A stretch of DNA of 64,000 bases from Formicarius rufipectus (lineage: Eukaryota; Chordata; Aves; Passeriformes; Formicariidae), in NCBI GenBank assembly GCA_013399695.1, contig VXAU01001757.1, forward strand, positions 2,885,616 to 2,949,615, written 5' to 3'. This document shows positions 46,614 through 59,617 of the stretch, piece after piece; within the stretch, counting starts at the first letter, position 1; every line of letters starts with the position of its first letter. The position numbers and the translations under genes are program-made. Below the pieces are notes generated by a model. The model made no database searches. It was given only the letters and a program-made list of their open reading frames with translations, and was not told the DNA's origin.

Positions 46614-46826
46614 GTTCGAAGTTGGACCAGGGGAGGTTTAGACTCGACATGAGGATGTGGTCAAACACTGGAACAGATTCCTAGAGAGGTGCTCAATGCC
46701 CCATGCCTGGCCATGCTTAAGAGGCTTTTGTGCAATCCCCTTAATAATGTGCTTTAACATTTGGCCAGCCCTGAAGTGGTGAGGCAGTTGGATGAGATGA
46801 TCCTTGTACATACTTTCAAACGGAAA
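46614..46826 (+). mobile_element. CR1 LINE 3' fragment running into a pentamer array
   Basis: 'gttggaccaggggaggtttagactcgacatgaggatgtgg' and 'gaggcagttggatgagatgatccttgtac' match a diverged sense CR1. Its 3' terminal repeat zone is replaced by the long TTCTA array that follows. Confidence 0.8.
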
Positions 46827-46970
46827 TTATTCTATTCTATTCTATTCTATTCTATTCTATTCTATTCTATTCTATTCTATTCTATTCTATTCTATTCTAT
46901 TCTATTCTATTCTATTCTATTCTATTCTATTCTATTCTATTCTACTCTATTCTATTCTATTCCATTCCAT
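46827..46970 (+). repeat. (TTCTA)n pentamer array
   Basis: About 23 perfect TTCTA units to 46943, then diverged units to about 46970, followed by 'tctagtctagtctagtctcc'. It begins where a CR1 3' end should finish in 'attctatgattct', so it likely grew from that terminus. Confidence 0.95.
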
Positions 46971-47009
46971 TTATTCTTGTCCACTCTCTTCTAGTCTAGT
47001 CTAGTCTCC

Positions 47010-47150
47010 TGAGCCCAAAATGTACACAGCATTCTTGATCTGGCCCCACTCTCACCAAATGGAGAGATCTAACCATGCCCTTGCTCTCCTGGCCACTCTT
47101 TTCCTGACTTTTAACAAGATATTGCTTTGCCATCCCACTCCATTTGGTTC
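47010..47150 (-). mobile_element. CR1 LINE internal fragment, antisense
   Basis: 'cctgagcccaaaatgtacacagcattcttgatctggccccactctcacca' and 'tgcccttgctctcctggccactctttt' resemble the reverse complement of CR1 sequence a few hundred bases from its 3' end. It is diverged. Confidence 0.55.
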
Positions 47151-48422
47151 AACGAGACCTGAGTCAGATCTCTACCAAAAGCTGCAGAACACCCTCCACT
47201 TATTTCGTTGGACTGGGAACAAGCCCTTCTGTTTTCCTGGCACTGCCCCAAACCCAACAGCACTGCCAGCTGCCTACACAGTAAGAGCTGGAATTCCTCT
47301 TCCCTAGATTTCCATGTTCTCCTCTCCCTGGGCCAAAGAAATGGTGTCACCCCGCTGTGACTGTGGAGAACGTTATCTTTCCCCACATTCCTTTCAAGCA
47401 TAAGTATGTGACAAGTTCATTCCAAACCCCTTTTTCCTTTGGCAGCTCCCTGGAGCTGCAACTCCCACGTCATTCCTTCTGGCGGGAGGTGCAGGGCAGT
47501 TTCTCTGTGTGGGGAATCCTTCTCAGCTGCCCTCAGACACGGTGGAGGAGAGGAAACACTCTTCAGAGAGTGTATTGAGCCAAGCCATGGGATTTGCATG
47601 CCATGTGGTCACACGTGTGGGCTTCCAGCGTTTCACTTTGGGTTTTTTTTATTCCCTCCCGTCTGCATCTTTATGCAAATCATATCTAGAGGTAGAAGCA
47701 GGTATTTTTCACTGGAAATGTGAATAACAGTGCAAGGATATAAAGCTTTGTCCTATTTCTGGAAGTTTCCTCTCATCCTTGGGAATTTTTCATCATGACT
47801 AAAGACCTTTATGAATTAAACAGGGTTGTTGTGCTCTAGCAGCAAAGTAAGAGAACTGAATCTAGGCCTTCAACCAAAAGAAAAAAAGAAAAAATTCCAA
47901 TATTTCCTAAACATTTTCCGACAATCAATTCTCTGATAAGGTGTTAATTGTGCACCACATCCCCACAGTGAGCCAGACTCAGTCCCAGTGCACTGTGCTC
48001 AGCAGCTTTGCCCCCAGAACATTCCCCTCAGGATATGTGCAATGGGTGGCTACCATGAGGTGTCCTTCCTGTGACGTGCTCCAAGTGACCACAGGAAAAT
48101 TCATGAGGCACTAAAGCTTCTGATTCAGCTCAGAGAGAACCCACCCAGCCCTCAGCCAGGGCTGGAGGTGGAGGGGAGTGTTGGTGTGAACCCGTGGCAC
48201 CCGCAGGCAGGCGGCTGCAGGGCTGGGATGCTGCACTGAAGCACCACATCAAAGCCTCAGATGGTCTCCACGGGATGACCAGAAGGGACTTGACTCAACA
48301 AAAGGCTTGCAACCAAGAGATCCTGGCACCCCTGGGCTCCCTCAGGAGGGGCAGAGGTTGCCAGCTGGAAGGAAGACAGGAAGCACCACACACGAGGAGA
48401 GAAGGACAGTTTTTTCCCTTAG

Positions 48423-48960
48423 TCATAGAATCCCAGAGTGCTTTGGGTTAGAAGAGACCTTAAAGATCATCTCATTCCACCCCCTGCCATGGAGCAGGGC
48501 CATCTTCCACCAGCCCAGGTTGCTCCAAGCCCCATCCAACCTGGCCTTGGACACTTCCAGGGATGGGACAGCCACAGCTTCTCTGGGCAACCTGTGCTAG
48601 GGCCTGTCCACCTCACAGGGAAGGATTTCTTCTGTATATCTGCTCTAAACCTTCTCTCTGTCAGTGGGAAGCCCTTCCCCCTTGTTCTGTCACTCCAGTC
48701 TTTGTAAATAGTCTCTCTTCTTCCTTGTTGCTGCATCAGGTACTGGAGGACCACAATTAGGTCACCCCACAAAGCTTCTCTTCTCCAGGCTGAATAATCC
48801 CATCTCTCCCATCCTTTCCTCCCAGCAGAGCTGCTCCATCCTCTGACCATCCTGGTGCTTCCTCTGGTCTCCCTCCAGCAGCTTCATGTCCTTCCTGTGC
48901 TGGAGGCAGCTCTGCAGGTGGGGTGTCACCTGAGCAGAGCAGACTCACGGGGACGTTGTG
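48423..48960 (-). mobile_element. CR1 LINE 3' fragment, long, antisense
   Basis: Starts 'tcatagaatcccagagtgctttgggttag', continues through 'aggtactggaggaccacaattaggtcaccccac' and 'tgctggaggcagctctgcaggtggggtgtcacc'. It is a reverse-complemented CR1 of about 540 bases. Confidence 0.93.
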
Positions 48961-49527
48961 TGGCTCTGAGCGTAGAGCTGGGCTCAGGACGTTGTCCCCA
49001 CCTTCACTTGCTGCAGCACACACAGGAGGAGCCTTTGGTCTGCTGTGACTTGCCAAGGAGAGAAGATCTGCTTGAAATGGTGCAGGAGGAAGCACCTAAA
49101 GGTAAATTAATGCCTCCACCCACCTGGGCAGAATTTGAGCTGTGTGGAAGAGGCCTAAGCTTGACCTCAGACCCACGTTTCCACATTTAGTCATTTCCAG
49201 ACCTCTATGGAAGAAGTGATAGAAGGTCAGAGAAGTGGTTGATGATGAGAAGTCAAGGCATTCACTGGGGTCAAGTCCAGTTCTGGCAACTCAAGAAAAC
49301 ATGTGGAGTAGCTGAAAATGGCAAATATGAACTAAGCTCCACGAAAAAAGAACATAATTGCAACACAGACAAGATTGTACCAATGGGTTCATCTCACACG
49401 CTCACTCAACGTGTGTTGTTCCCTCAATGCTGTTGATTGCACCATACTCAGACCAGATTTCTCGTGGAACAGCTCAAGATTCTGCTGCTACTTTTAGCAC
49501 ATCTCATTTCTAAAGGAACAAATAGAT

Positions 49528-49762
49528 AAACACTGAAAGAGGGGAAATTCGGGTTGGATATGCAGAAGAAATCCTTCCCTGTGAGGGTGGGCACACGGTG
49601 CCCAGAGAAGCTGTGGCTGCCCCATCTCTGGAAGTGTCCAGGGCCAGGTCAGATGGGGCTTGGAGCAACCTGGGCTGGTGGAAGGTGTCCCTGCCATGGC
49701 AGGGGTGGAATGAGATGGACTTTAAAGTCCTTCCCAACCCAAGCTGTGCTGTGATTCTATGA
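49528..49762 (+). mobile_element. CR1 LINE 3' fragment
   Basis: 'aacactgaaagaggggaaattcgggttggatatgcag' to 'cccaagctgtgctgtgattctatgac' is a sense CR1 3' end. Confidence 0.93.
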
Positions 49763-52700
49763 CAGATCTTTTTAGTTCAGATGACTTTTCCTTGAGAAGA
49801 CAATCAAACCCCCTTGAGACCGAGTGCTCCACAGCCTTCAAACACACACAGTTCTTTAGGCATCTTTGAAACCCTTCTCCAAAGACAATGCTCCCCTAAA
49901 TGGCCATGTCCCAGCTGCAGGTGAATTTGACACCCCAAGAGCACAAACCAGCTGTGGTTCTGGGGAACTACATCCATCCCAGGGTGGGAAGGTTGCCCTC
50001 ATCTTCCAGATTCCCTGCACGGCCATCCCCTGGCACGGCAGCTCGTGGCACTGCACCACACCCAGTGCGTGCCAGGGGTTGTGCAAATGCTGCTGGTGAT
50101 TTCCAGGATCAGGATGATGTCCCTGACAGCAGAAAGGCCACTGCAGTGACAACCACGGAGCCTGTTGTCTCTGCTGCCTGCTGGGAGTAGCCACCCAGGA
50201 GTGAGGAATGGCACAGATCACTTGGCACCCTCAAGAAGCCCTCTGTGCTCGGCAGTGTTGAGACACAGAGGGAGCAGAGGGGCTGCAACCTACTGGGTCA
50301 TGCCTGTGGCAGTACAGCTGGAGAAAGGCATGGAGGAAAATAAAAGAATTAAAACCTAGATCTGAGGGAAGCCTTTCTACCTGACTTGGGAGTCATTTTG
50401 CTTCCAAAGATCTGTGGTTTCCAGTAAAGACAATAATTACTCTCCTTGTCCTGATATCAGGTGACCACAAATGCCCTTTCATTCCTCATTCCAAACACCA
50501 GCTCGAGGGATTCACTAAGGGAGATTTTCCCTTTGAATGCCCAAACTTCAAGTAGCACCTTCAAAATCCAGAGAGTTCAGTGGTGAGACATCACATTGGG
50601 AATTTGGGATTAAAGGTTGAAGGCTGGGAGAAGAATATTCATTGGTGTAAAAATATGTTACTGGAATGAGCCAGAGGACAAGTGAGGCGGGAGGAACAGG
50701 GAAGGGAGGAATTTGAGAGGATGAGGGAACTGGTGCCTCAAAAGCTGTTGGAAAGTTCAATGGAAAAGCAAAACAAAGGAGTCTGCTATGCCATCCAGGG
50801 AGGCAGGAATAGATTTGTGATTTGAGCTCTCCCTTTTCCTCCCATCAGGTGAGGAAGGCTGAGCAGAACAGGATAAAGGAAGCCCAAGGGCATCTTTCAT
50901 CCAGAATCTACACACCGATGATTTATTCCTCTTTATTTGTCAAGGTTGTTCTGCTGAAAGCTGTGGAAGCCACTGTGATGACCCTCCTGAGGTTTTCTAC
51001 AGCTTTAGCATCTAAAGATTGCTGCTTTTCCAAGAAAATGAGATTATTTGGATGTTTTGCCCAGGTTTCTGGGAATGGCATGGCAGCCTGCACAGTATTT
51101 CTGCAAATGGAAGAGTTTTATTACACAGTACAGATTGATAGTAAAGCTTTCCACAATAACTCACCTTTCAGCCATAGAAGAGGAGAGTTTAATCAATACT
51201 AATAACAAATAAATGCACATTGGTCCTTCATCTACAGCCAGGACCATCTTGTACTTGACAAAGAGACGAGAGCAGGATTATACTGCAGATTTCAAAGTCA
51301 TGTTATTCTTGTTTGATCCACCTATGACAGGACAAGGGAGGGAGAGAGGTGTTATTTCTGTCCATTCTCCTGCTGTTTAGCGAGTCTTACCCCACAAATC
51401 CTGCCCAGGTGCTTCAAACTGACCCCCTAAAACTGTTGCTCAGGTATTTCTGACAGCCCTGGTCCACATTCTTCAGCTTGGTAGTGGTGAGACTTAAACA
51501 CAGAATAGAAGTGGGTGACGACAAGAGGCTAAAACATTTACATTTTCCTGTTACATTTCCAGGGTTTCAGCCCTGTCTCAGTCCATCTGCCCTTCCTTCC
51601 CACCTTCCCTGTGCCCTTCCCAATTGCAGGTCCCAGGTCCCCCTGCACAGCAGAAAGGGAAGCCCAAGTCCTTGGGAAGGAGCAGGAGGTGGCTGGGGCT
51701 GGGCTGCCTTCACATCACCGTGGCCAGAACACTGTCAGGCACCGCTGTGTGAGCTCCAGGACAGTCGGGTGTAGCCCGAGGAAATTAGGTGAGGGACATA
51801 AAAGGTTTCTATCATGTTTCTTCCCTCACACCCCCAGGATGCTTTGTCTAATAAAATTATTATTTCCCCCAGCCTACAGACTCAGCTTGATTCTATTTTT
51901 ATGTTAGCAAGGCCAGAAATTTATTGATGAGTGTAAAACCAGAAATGATTTGCCTTAAATGACTGAATGAGGGAGAGGATCAGGGAACAACCTTTCTTTA
52001 CAAGTCCTCCATGATACCCATGACATCTCCACTCCCTCTGGCATGTCTCTAAGGTTCTCTGCATTTCAAAGATTCATAAAGAAAAATACTCTTCCTATTG
52101 CCAATGGTAATGTGCTTATTCACAGGGTTCAAATCCCATCAGATTATCAAACAGAACATTTTCAGAAGCAGAACATTTTGTCAAGCATTATGTGCTGACA
52201 TCATGTGTAAGTAACTATTAGTTTAGATGACAATATAAAAGAAGCTGATGTTTAACCTGGAAAATGAGATGCACTTACAGAGGGGAGATACAAGATTCAG
52301 TATAATTTTGTGATAAGGCACAAACTGGACCATTAAGTTGAGCATCTGTTCCTCAGCATTTTCCCCATATAACACCTTTAACATCAACTCCTGTCCTTTT
52401 ATTTTGCCATACCACAGAGGCTGTAAGTGGGGGAAAAAATAATAAGCTATTAGTGAGTTTTGCTTCTGAAATAATTCTTTAATCCAAGTTTGTTTGTTAA
52501 AAAAACAAACAAAAACTTCTACTACTGGATTTCTGTATAGTTTAATCCATAAATTCTTCTGACAACTACAGCCCAGAGTTCAGCTCCACAGAAGTAATGA
52601 GCTTTAATTAGCTGCACTCAGTCTTAGCAGGTAGTCAAAAAATCATTTTGATTGAGGCACAGTCACATCCTGTCTCAAGAGACAGTGATCCCTCCAAGAC

Positions 52701-52975
52701 CCACCTCTGAACTCCAGCAAGCCCATTGCTTCACCCACCCGAAATCTTGGCCCCAGTGCCAACTGTTTTCACTCTTCTCCAGAGCTCATTGACCCACGGG
52801 CTTTGCCCAAACAACAGGGCTGGGAGATGAGAGCTCTCACCTCCCTTTTCCAGGCTCTTGGACATGCTGGAGCACATGGTGTCTCCATGCCCACATTTGC
52901 ATGCCCACACTGGCACATCCCTGAGCACCCAGGGCATGGGGCGGTCCCTGCTCTTACTCTGGTCTGCAGGGTGGG

Positions 52976-53090
52976 CTCATCTACAAACCAGGAATGGTGT
53001 GAAATCCTCAAGGCTGGCACCTCATCCCAAATCTCATCCACAAACCAGGGATGGTGTGAAGTGCTCAGGACTGGCTCCTCACCCCACAGC
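52976..53090 (+). repeat. 57-bp tandem duplication, two copies
   Basis: 'ctcatctacaaaccaggaatggtgtgaaatcctcaaggctggcacctcatcccaaat' is followed by a ~84 percent similar copy. The period is a multiple of three and keeps an open frame, but no gene is apparent. Confidence 0.85.
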
Positions 53091-54514
53091 TGAGAGTCTG
53101 CCAGGGAAAGAGAGGAGGGATACAGACCTCTGTTGAAAGGTTTCAGGAACTGACTAATTAACTTCCTTAGTGCTGGAGAAAGGCCTAATTAAGAAGCAGC
53201 AAACTTCTGACCTCAGAAGGCAGCCAGGAACATCAACCCTACAGAGACTCCTCCGCAGACCTGCATCCGAGGCTGGGCTGTTCCAACAAGTCTCCTTCCT
53301 CACCCACTCAGGATGTCGCTCCCCCCCAGAGCTGACAGAGCAATATTGCCTTTCAGTGCATTGCCTCATCAGCCACACCAACCACACCCCAGCTGCCTTT
53401 GCTTGTGCTGAGACAACTCCTCTCAGTCCTCTTCCACCACCCCAAACAGGCCTCGAACTGCAACTGCATCCCCATTGCACCTCCACCCTGATCACCCACA
53501 CGTGGCCGGTATCGGAACGCGCTTCAGCCAGGGACCTTCAAGCAAGGAAGTCTCTCAGATGTGCCAGTCCCACCTTCCTCCCTCAGACCCCCTAAACTCA
53601 GAACCAGCTACAGACCAGGTCCTTCTGCACAGGGTGACTGTGAGATTTGGTCACTGTTTCTTCCCCAGACCTACTAGTTGCAGAGTGTTCCCTTCTTCTG
53701 CTGCCACAAACACCCAAAGATGTGTCTGATGGATTTAATGCTGAGCAGCTTCATGTTCCAGGGATGGTACAAACATCTGGGAAATCTGAAGACAAATGGA
53801 GAATCTCCTGAGTTTTACAGAATGACCAGAAGAATCAGATGCAGCTTCTAGACAGATGTGTTTGTGGTTCAAGCCTGTCTCCTGTCCATCTTAACCACTC
53901 TCCTCTTGTGATGGGAACATCACTGGTCAGGTCAAACCAGCCAGCTGGATCATGCAGCCGCTCTGGATCATGACCTAAGGGTCAGGCACTTCCCTCAAGA
54001 GGTCTTGTATTATTATGGCTCACTTTTTTGGTCTGCAGTCAGATTTGGGACACAGAGTTATCTTCTCCTTGGTGGTCATCCCTCTGCAAATGCCATGAGG
54101 CTGCAGTTTTGTGTCCTCCCAAGGTAATAGTTGGCCAATGGAAGATGCAGACACATTCACATATACACTGGATAAACTCTTCCCACCAATCCCAGTTCTC
54201 CAAACAGTTCCAATTATGAGTCTCCAATCAAAAAATTACATCAAATAATGCATTTCAAGGCAGTTTCTTTGGAAGAGGTGCATGCAAACATGTAATTGTC
54301 CTGGTAGGAGACTCTTCCACACAAATGCCACCTCAAATAACCAGGAGGATTTTCCCAGCTTTACTCCTGCACAAATGGCAGGAAGGAGCTTTTTTTTCCT
54401 TCTGGGAACCTACAGTTTTCTTCCACTTTTTTTGGGCATCAGCCCAAGATAAATAGGCCTAATCTGTTGAAGAAAATCTGACCTCATGAATTGTTCATAT
54501 AATACCTGCATTTC

Positions 54515-54700
54515 ATAGGATTATGGAATAGATTCGTAGACTTGTTTGGGTTGGAAGGGACCTTAGAGATAATTCAGTCCCCCTCCCTGCCATGGGCAGG
54601 GACACCTTCCACCAGCCCAGGTTGTTCCAAGCCCCATTCAACCTAGCCTTGGACACTTCCAGGGATGAGGCAGTCACAGCTTCTCTGGACAACAATTTCC
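54515..54700 (-). mobile_element. CR1 LINE 3' fragment, antisense
   Basis: 'cataggattatggaatagattcgtagacttgtttgggttggaaggg' to 'cagtcacagcttctctggac' is a reverse-complemented CR1 end. Confidence 0.92.
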
Positions 54701-56393
54701 CAGGTGCTGAGAGGCCTGCTGAGATAATTTTGACACAGCACTTCATGGGGAGAACCCACAGAAACACTCAGGACAAATGTTGCCTGGAGTTAATCTGATT
54801 CTTCTGGTCATTCTATAAAACTCAGATGACTCTGCACTTCTGTTCAGATCTCCCAGATACCATCCCTGGAGCATGAATCTGCTCAGCATTAAATATACAT
54901 ACACATCAAAGCTTAAGTGGGAGAAGGCTTGAGTCAGTCCTTCCATGCTCACATTTGTGTCACTTCTGCATTCAAAGCCATGATGAAATATTTTGTGCAT
55001 CATGAAAATAATATCCTCTGTAATTTCTCCTCCCCAGACCTACCTCACCTCATCCCACCTGGCTGTGGTCTTCACAGGTTGTGGTTTTCCTCCCTCATCA
55101 TGAGAAGCAATTTTCCACTCCCTGTGGAGACTCAGGAGACCTCACACATTGCACAGTGCCCCTTGTTTGAATTGCATGTCCTGTGCTCTGGGCTGGACAT
55201 TTCCATATCATGGGTTAACAAAACAGAGTCTCTACATTGCAATTCCAGGGACAAAACTCCAGCTCAGCCCTTTATGGATAGATGGAAATGGCCTTAATGC
55301 TGGTTGGCAAGTGGTCTTGAGTGGCACACCAGGTCGTGCAGGCTGAATTTAAAGCTGGTTTGGCTAAAGAGAAACAGAATTCCCCATGTCTCTAAATTCA
55401 TATCAACACACCCAGCAAAAGGCTGGCCCTGAGAGGTCACTGTCCCCTCAGCCAGGGCTGAGCATCTCTTGAAAGCCTGGCAACACTCCCAGTGTTTATT
55501 AATTGCTCTCCAAGAAAAAAAGAAAGGGAGACAGAAAGCCTTGGAGCATGAAGAAATTTATTGTGCTTTGTTGTACAACCAACAATCTGGTGTTTCTCAC
55601 CTTTACAAAGCAATATTTGGGCTCCAATACCACGAAAGATTTGCTTTCATTAATAAATCAGGATATTATTTACAGGAGGAGACTCAATAAACAATAAACA
55701 ATTATCCCACTGCCAGGTAAACTTTAAGAGCTCTGGCCTGGCTGATATCAGCGCCTGCTTCTTTTCAGAGGCAGAATAATAAAGTGCAGTTGTTTCGTTG
55801 TACTTCACATTCTACAAAAAAGCACCTGTGATGTGTTTGCAATCTCAGTGTCAAGGGAAGTGAAATCCCTTAGTAAAGGGCTCTAAGACTGTGCAGTTTC
55901 ATGCAGATCCCCTAAGAGAGAGAGGCTGAAACATTAAGATCAGCCTGAATAAAAGGTCATGTACAAGCTTCATGCCTTTCCCAGCCTACTTTGTTCCTGA
56001 AACCTGAAGGTGCTTCAGAGCTTTGGAAATGTAAGACTAGTCTTGGACTAGTAAGACTAAGTAATGTAAATGTAAGACTAGTACTTTCCCATGGTATTTC
56101 CACCTAAAACACTGAAATTTTCATGATACATCACATTTCTGAGAACATCAATTTGGAGATCAGGTCCTGAAGAAGAGACACGCAGAACCTTTAGCAAACT
56201 GCGTCCTTAGCCTCTGCTAAGTGCATTTATTTCTTAATCCCTAATTTCATTCGAGGCAGGATAAGAGTTTTGTGTGGGCAAGCAGGTTCTTCAGAACTGC
56301 AGCCAACAGAGAGGGTGTGTTGGAGGGAGGGCTGGAGGGAGGGGAAGGGCGATGCAAGAGATGTCTCCCACGCCGAGTGCACGAGATGGCTCC

Positions 56394-56578
56394 CAAAACC
56401 CACCTGGCCATCCTCTGCCAAAACCCACCAACCCACCTGGGCATCCTCTGCCAATACCCATCTGGGCACCCTCTGCCAAAACCCACCAACCCACCTGAGG
56501 ATCCTCTGCCAAGACCCATCTGGGGACACTCTGACAAAACCCACCTGGGGATCCTCTGACAAAACCCACCCAGGAAAA
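56394..56578 (+). repeat. 25/33-bp alternating minisatellite
   Basis: Units 'aaaacccacctgg..atcctctgcc' of 25 bases alternate with 33-base units carrying an extra 'caacccac', then revert to 25. The order is 25, 33, 25, 33, 25, 25 plus a partial. Open frames in several phases on both strands come from the stop-free unit. Confidence 0.9.
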
Positions 56579-56667
56579 CCACAGAGCTCTTGCTCAATTG
56601 ACCAGGTTTCTGGAAAGGATGATTATTGGGATGAAAGGCTCAGAGCAGGAAGTGTGTGATTGTTACG

Positions 56668-57050
56668 TGGTGAAGGGCCTGGAGGAGCAGCTGAGGTCAC
56701 TTGGTTGTTCACCTGGAGAAGAGGAGACTGAGGTCAGACCTCACCAGGGGCTGCAGCTCCATCTCTGCTCTGTGTGACAGGGACAGCACCCAGGGAAGGG
56801 CTGGAGCTGTGTCAGGGCAGGGTCAGGTGGGATCTCAGCAAAAGGCTCTTCCCCCAGAGGGTGGTGGGCACTGACCAGGCTCCCCAGGGCAGTGGGCACA
56901 GCCCCGAGGCTGCCAGAGCTCCAGAAGGGTTGGGATGATCCTCTGAGTGACAGGGTGGGATTGTTGGGGTGTCTGTGCAGGGCCAGGGGTTGGACTGGAT
57001 GATCATTGTGGGTCCCTTCCAGCTCAGGATATTCTATGATTCTATTATTC
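56668..57050 (+). mobile_element. CR1 LINE 3' fragment
   Basis: 'tggtgaagggcctggaggagcagctgagg' to 'ccttccagctcaggatattctatgattctattattc' is a sense CR1 of about 380 bases, nearly matching the 21-kb copy. Confidence 0.94.
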
Positions 57051-57404
57051 ACTGCCTGCTGTCTTCTGCCTGCAGCTGGAGCAGCTGTAGATGCACCAGG
57101 CAAACATAAACATTGTTTCCTCCAAACATTCCCTCAGTTTCCAGCAATCCAATGCCCAAGACACCAAATCCTGCCTATTTAGTCCCCCAGAAAACTACTC
57201 TCCCATAAACATTTCTAGTGTCTACTTGAACCCAGAAAACTTTTCAGCATCCACAACGTCCTATAGAAAGGAATTATGGTGCTTGAATGAGGAAGTGGAA
57301 CGATGGGGGCTTTTGGGTCTCACTCTGACTGGTTTAAATTCTCAGTAAGTGCTAGAAACCATCAATGTAATTAATCCTGGTATTAATTAAATAATTAATT
57401 AATA

Positions 57405-57617
57405 TTAGGAAGAGATACTTCCCTGTGAGGGTGGGCAGGCCGTGGCACAGGTTGCTCAGAGAAGCTGTGGCTGCCTCATCCCTGGAAGTGTCCAAGGCCA
57501 GGCTGGACAAGGCTTGGGGCCACCTGGGCTAGTGGAAGGTGTCCCTGCCCGTGGCAGGGGGTGGAATGACATGGGCTTTAAGATCCCTTCCAACCCAGGC
57601 AGTCTGTGACTCTATGA
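57405..57617 (+). mobile_element. CR1 LINE 3' fragment
   Basis: 'taggaagagatacttccctgtgagggtgggcaggcc' to 'caggcagtctgtgactctatga' is a sense CR1 3' end. Confidence 0.93.
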
Positions 57618-59617
57618 ATTTAAGTGGTTCAGGTGATGGTGGCCATAAAGAGATGATTTATGTGCAGGTTCCCCTGATGTTCACAGAGCCCAGGATGAAC
57701 CAAGCTGCAGATGTTCACAGCTGTAACAGCTATGCCTTGTCTCTGCTCTCCCCCACATCCTGGGGTCTGGGAAGGAAAGCTCTGAACTCGGTGCCAGTGG
57801 AGGGTTCTGGCCTTGTCTTTGTTTATTTACCTGATGGGAAATAATCCATAAAGACTCTGCCAAAGCTCCTAGAGAATGGCATGAAGGGCCAATTACATGG
57901 TAACAGGAGTGTGGCAGGAGGTGAGTAAATGAGATGTCCATTCCAAGAGAAAAATGGTCAAATCAGTACCAGAAAATTGCTGGCACATGGAGAGCCATTA
58001 ATTACTCTCAGATACCAAAGCTAAAGTTTGCTCTATTTCCATGGGCACTGAAGGCCATTGGGATCCTGAAGGCAATTTATCCTGCCCTTGGCCAGGATCT
58101 GGAACCTGGGAGGAGCTTAAGTGTGACCACAGTGACTTGGGCAATGTGATAGACTATTCCAAGCAGAAAGGGATATTGTATCACACCCTTTTCATCATCC
58201 ACAATTATCTGTTCCCTAAAGCACAAGGATTAAGAGCCTGAATTTAATATACTCTGCACTTAGTCAGAGAGCTCTACTTTTGTGGAGTTATTCCCTCTCT
58301 GGCTCCACAGCCATGTCTCTGCTTGCTGGACCACTGAGCCAAGTCTGACATCAGAGCCTGCTCCTTAATAGGTTCTTCAGCACTGGAGAAAGGCTGCAGC
58401 TCAGTCAGAAATACATTGGAAAAGGTTAGGATCTGACACACACCTCCCATGATAAACTTCCTCCAGAAAAGACCTCAGTAAATCCCCGTTTCATCATGCA
58501 AACAACCCTTTCACATTGAGATCTGGCTGAAACCATGTGGGTTTTGCTTCCGAACTTTTCGCCCTGGGAAAGCATTCCTGCATGCTTTGGTGATTCCCTG
58601 TGGGAGCAGGAGCATGGGGATGATGGGAATGACACCCTGGCTCTGCTCAGCTCTGGCTCCCTTTGCCCAGCTGGCTCTTGGCTGTGCCACTTGGCACCAA
58701 CAGCATCCTGCCCCGGCTCTTCAGCCGTGCCTGGGGTGGCTTTGGCACGCTGGCTGTCTCTGGAACAAACAAGCCTCGTCTGAGGGAAGGCAGGGAATCC
58801 CTACAGGGAAGGAACACAACTCCTGCCACCCAGGTTTTCACGGCAGGCGCTTCCTGTGTCTGCAGCAGCTTAAAAGTTGAAGGCCTGTGTTAAAAGGGAA
58901 GCAGGAATCACTCCCAAACCTGCCTTGGCACATTGAGCCCCAAGGCTTGGAGTGTGTTAGTGCAATGCAGGCCATGGCCTTGAGCTGAGACTGTGTCACC
59001 CTTGCCCTTGAAATTTGGAGTCTGGAGCAAACATACTGCAGGATTCCCTGCTCCCCTTGCCCACACAGGACATTCCCTGGGCTGCCTTATTCCCAAAGAA
59101 GGAACAGGAAAGGGAAAGCCCAGCTGTGACGCATGGAAGAAAGACAATGACCAAGCCATTCTTCCATGCCCTAAAATCCTTTCTACAGAAGAACCAGGCA
59201 CTGCGCTGTACAGTCACACTTTCTTCACTTGTTTGCTTTTGTCACGTAAAAACACTCCTCGAGGCTGCTGCCCTGTGTCCCTGAACAACCCCTTCCCAGC
59301 CAGACAACAACATCCAGCTGTGCTCTGCTGCTCATGGACTCGCAAGCACGTAGAGAAGGGAGGCTGCTGCAGAGCACACTCAAAGGCTCTGCTTCACTAC
59401 ATCGTTTGTTAGCGACTGTCAACAGCAAGGAGGAAACCAAAGCCCTGAACCATGGAGGGAATGGATTCCAGAGCCAGCTTCCTTGTGTGCATTGAAATAG
59501 GTGGGAAAATATCCAGCTAACCCGTTCCTGGCAATAGAAACGATCCCCTGCAACACCCCAACAAATGTGGTGTCCTGTGCAGCCAGTACATTCTAGAAAT
59601 CCCAGACTGTGCATGTG

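Larger units (their letters stand above)
42618..54514. other. Intergenic, no gene recognised
   Basis: CR1 fragments at 46.6, 47.0, 48.4 and 49.5 kb and the TTCTA array interrupt otherwise unique DNA. The segment 52.05-52.68 kb is AT-rich and repeat-free. 53.16-53.62 kb is unusually C-rich. I found no TNFSF15-like TNF-homology exon. Confidence 0.55.
54701..59617. other. Intergenic, no gene recognised
   Basis: Contains the alternating minisatellite at 56.4 kb and two CR1s. 55.5-55.9 kb is AT-rich, repeat-free sequence. A small local duplication of 'gtaagactagt' lies at 56.03-56.08 kb. No exon-like open frame is seen. Confidence 0.55.

Noticed and set aside
50822..51202. A 126-codon frame preceded by an acceptor-like 'cccttttcctcccatcag'
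   Set aside because: No family resemblance, no matching donor or partner exon found, and the tail reads like random AT-rich sequence.
54000..54135. Possible fourth copy of the 2-kb LTR family
   Set aside because: Only 'gggacacagagtt' and a few nearby words agree with the region near 2550; too little to support homology.
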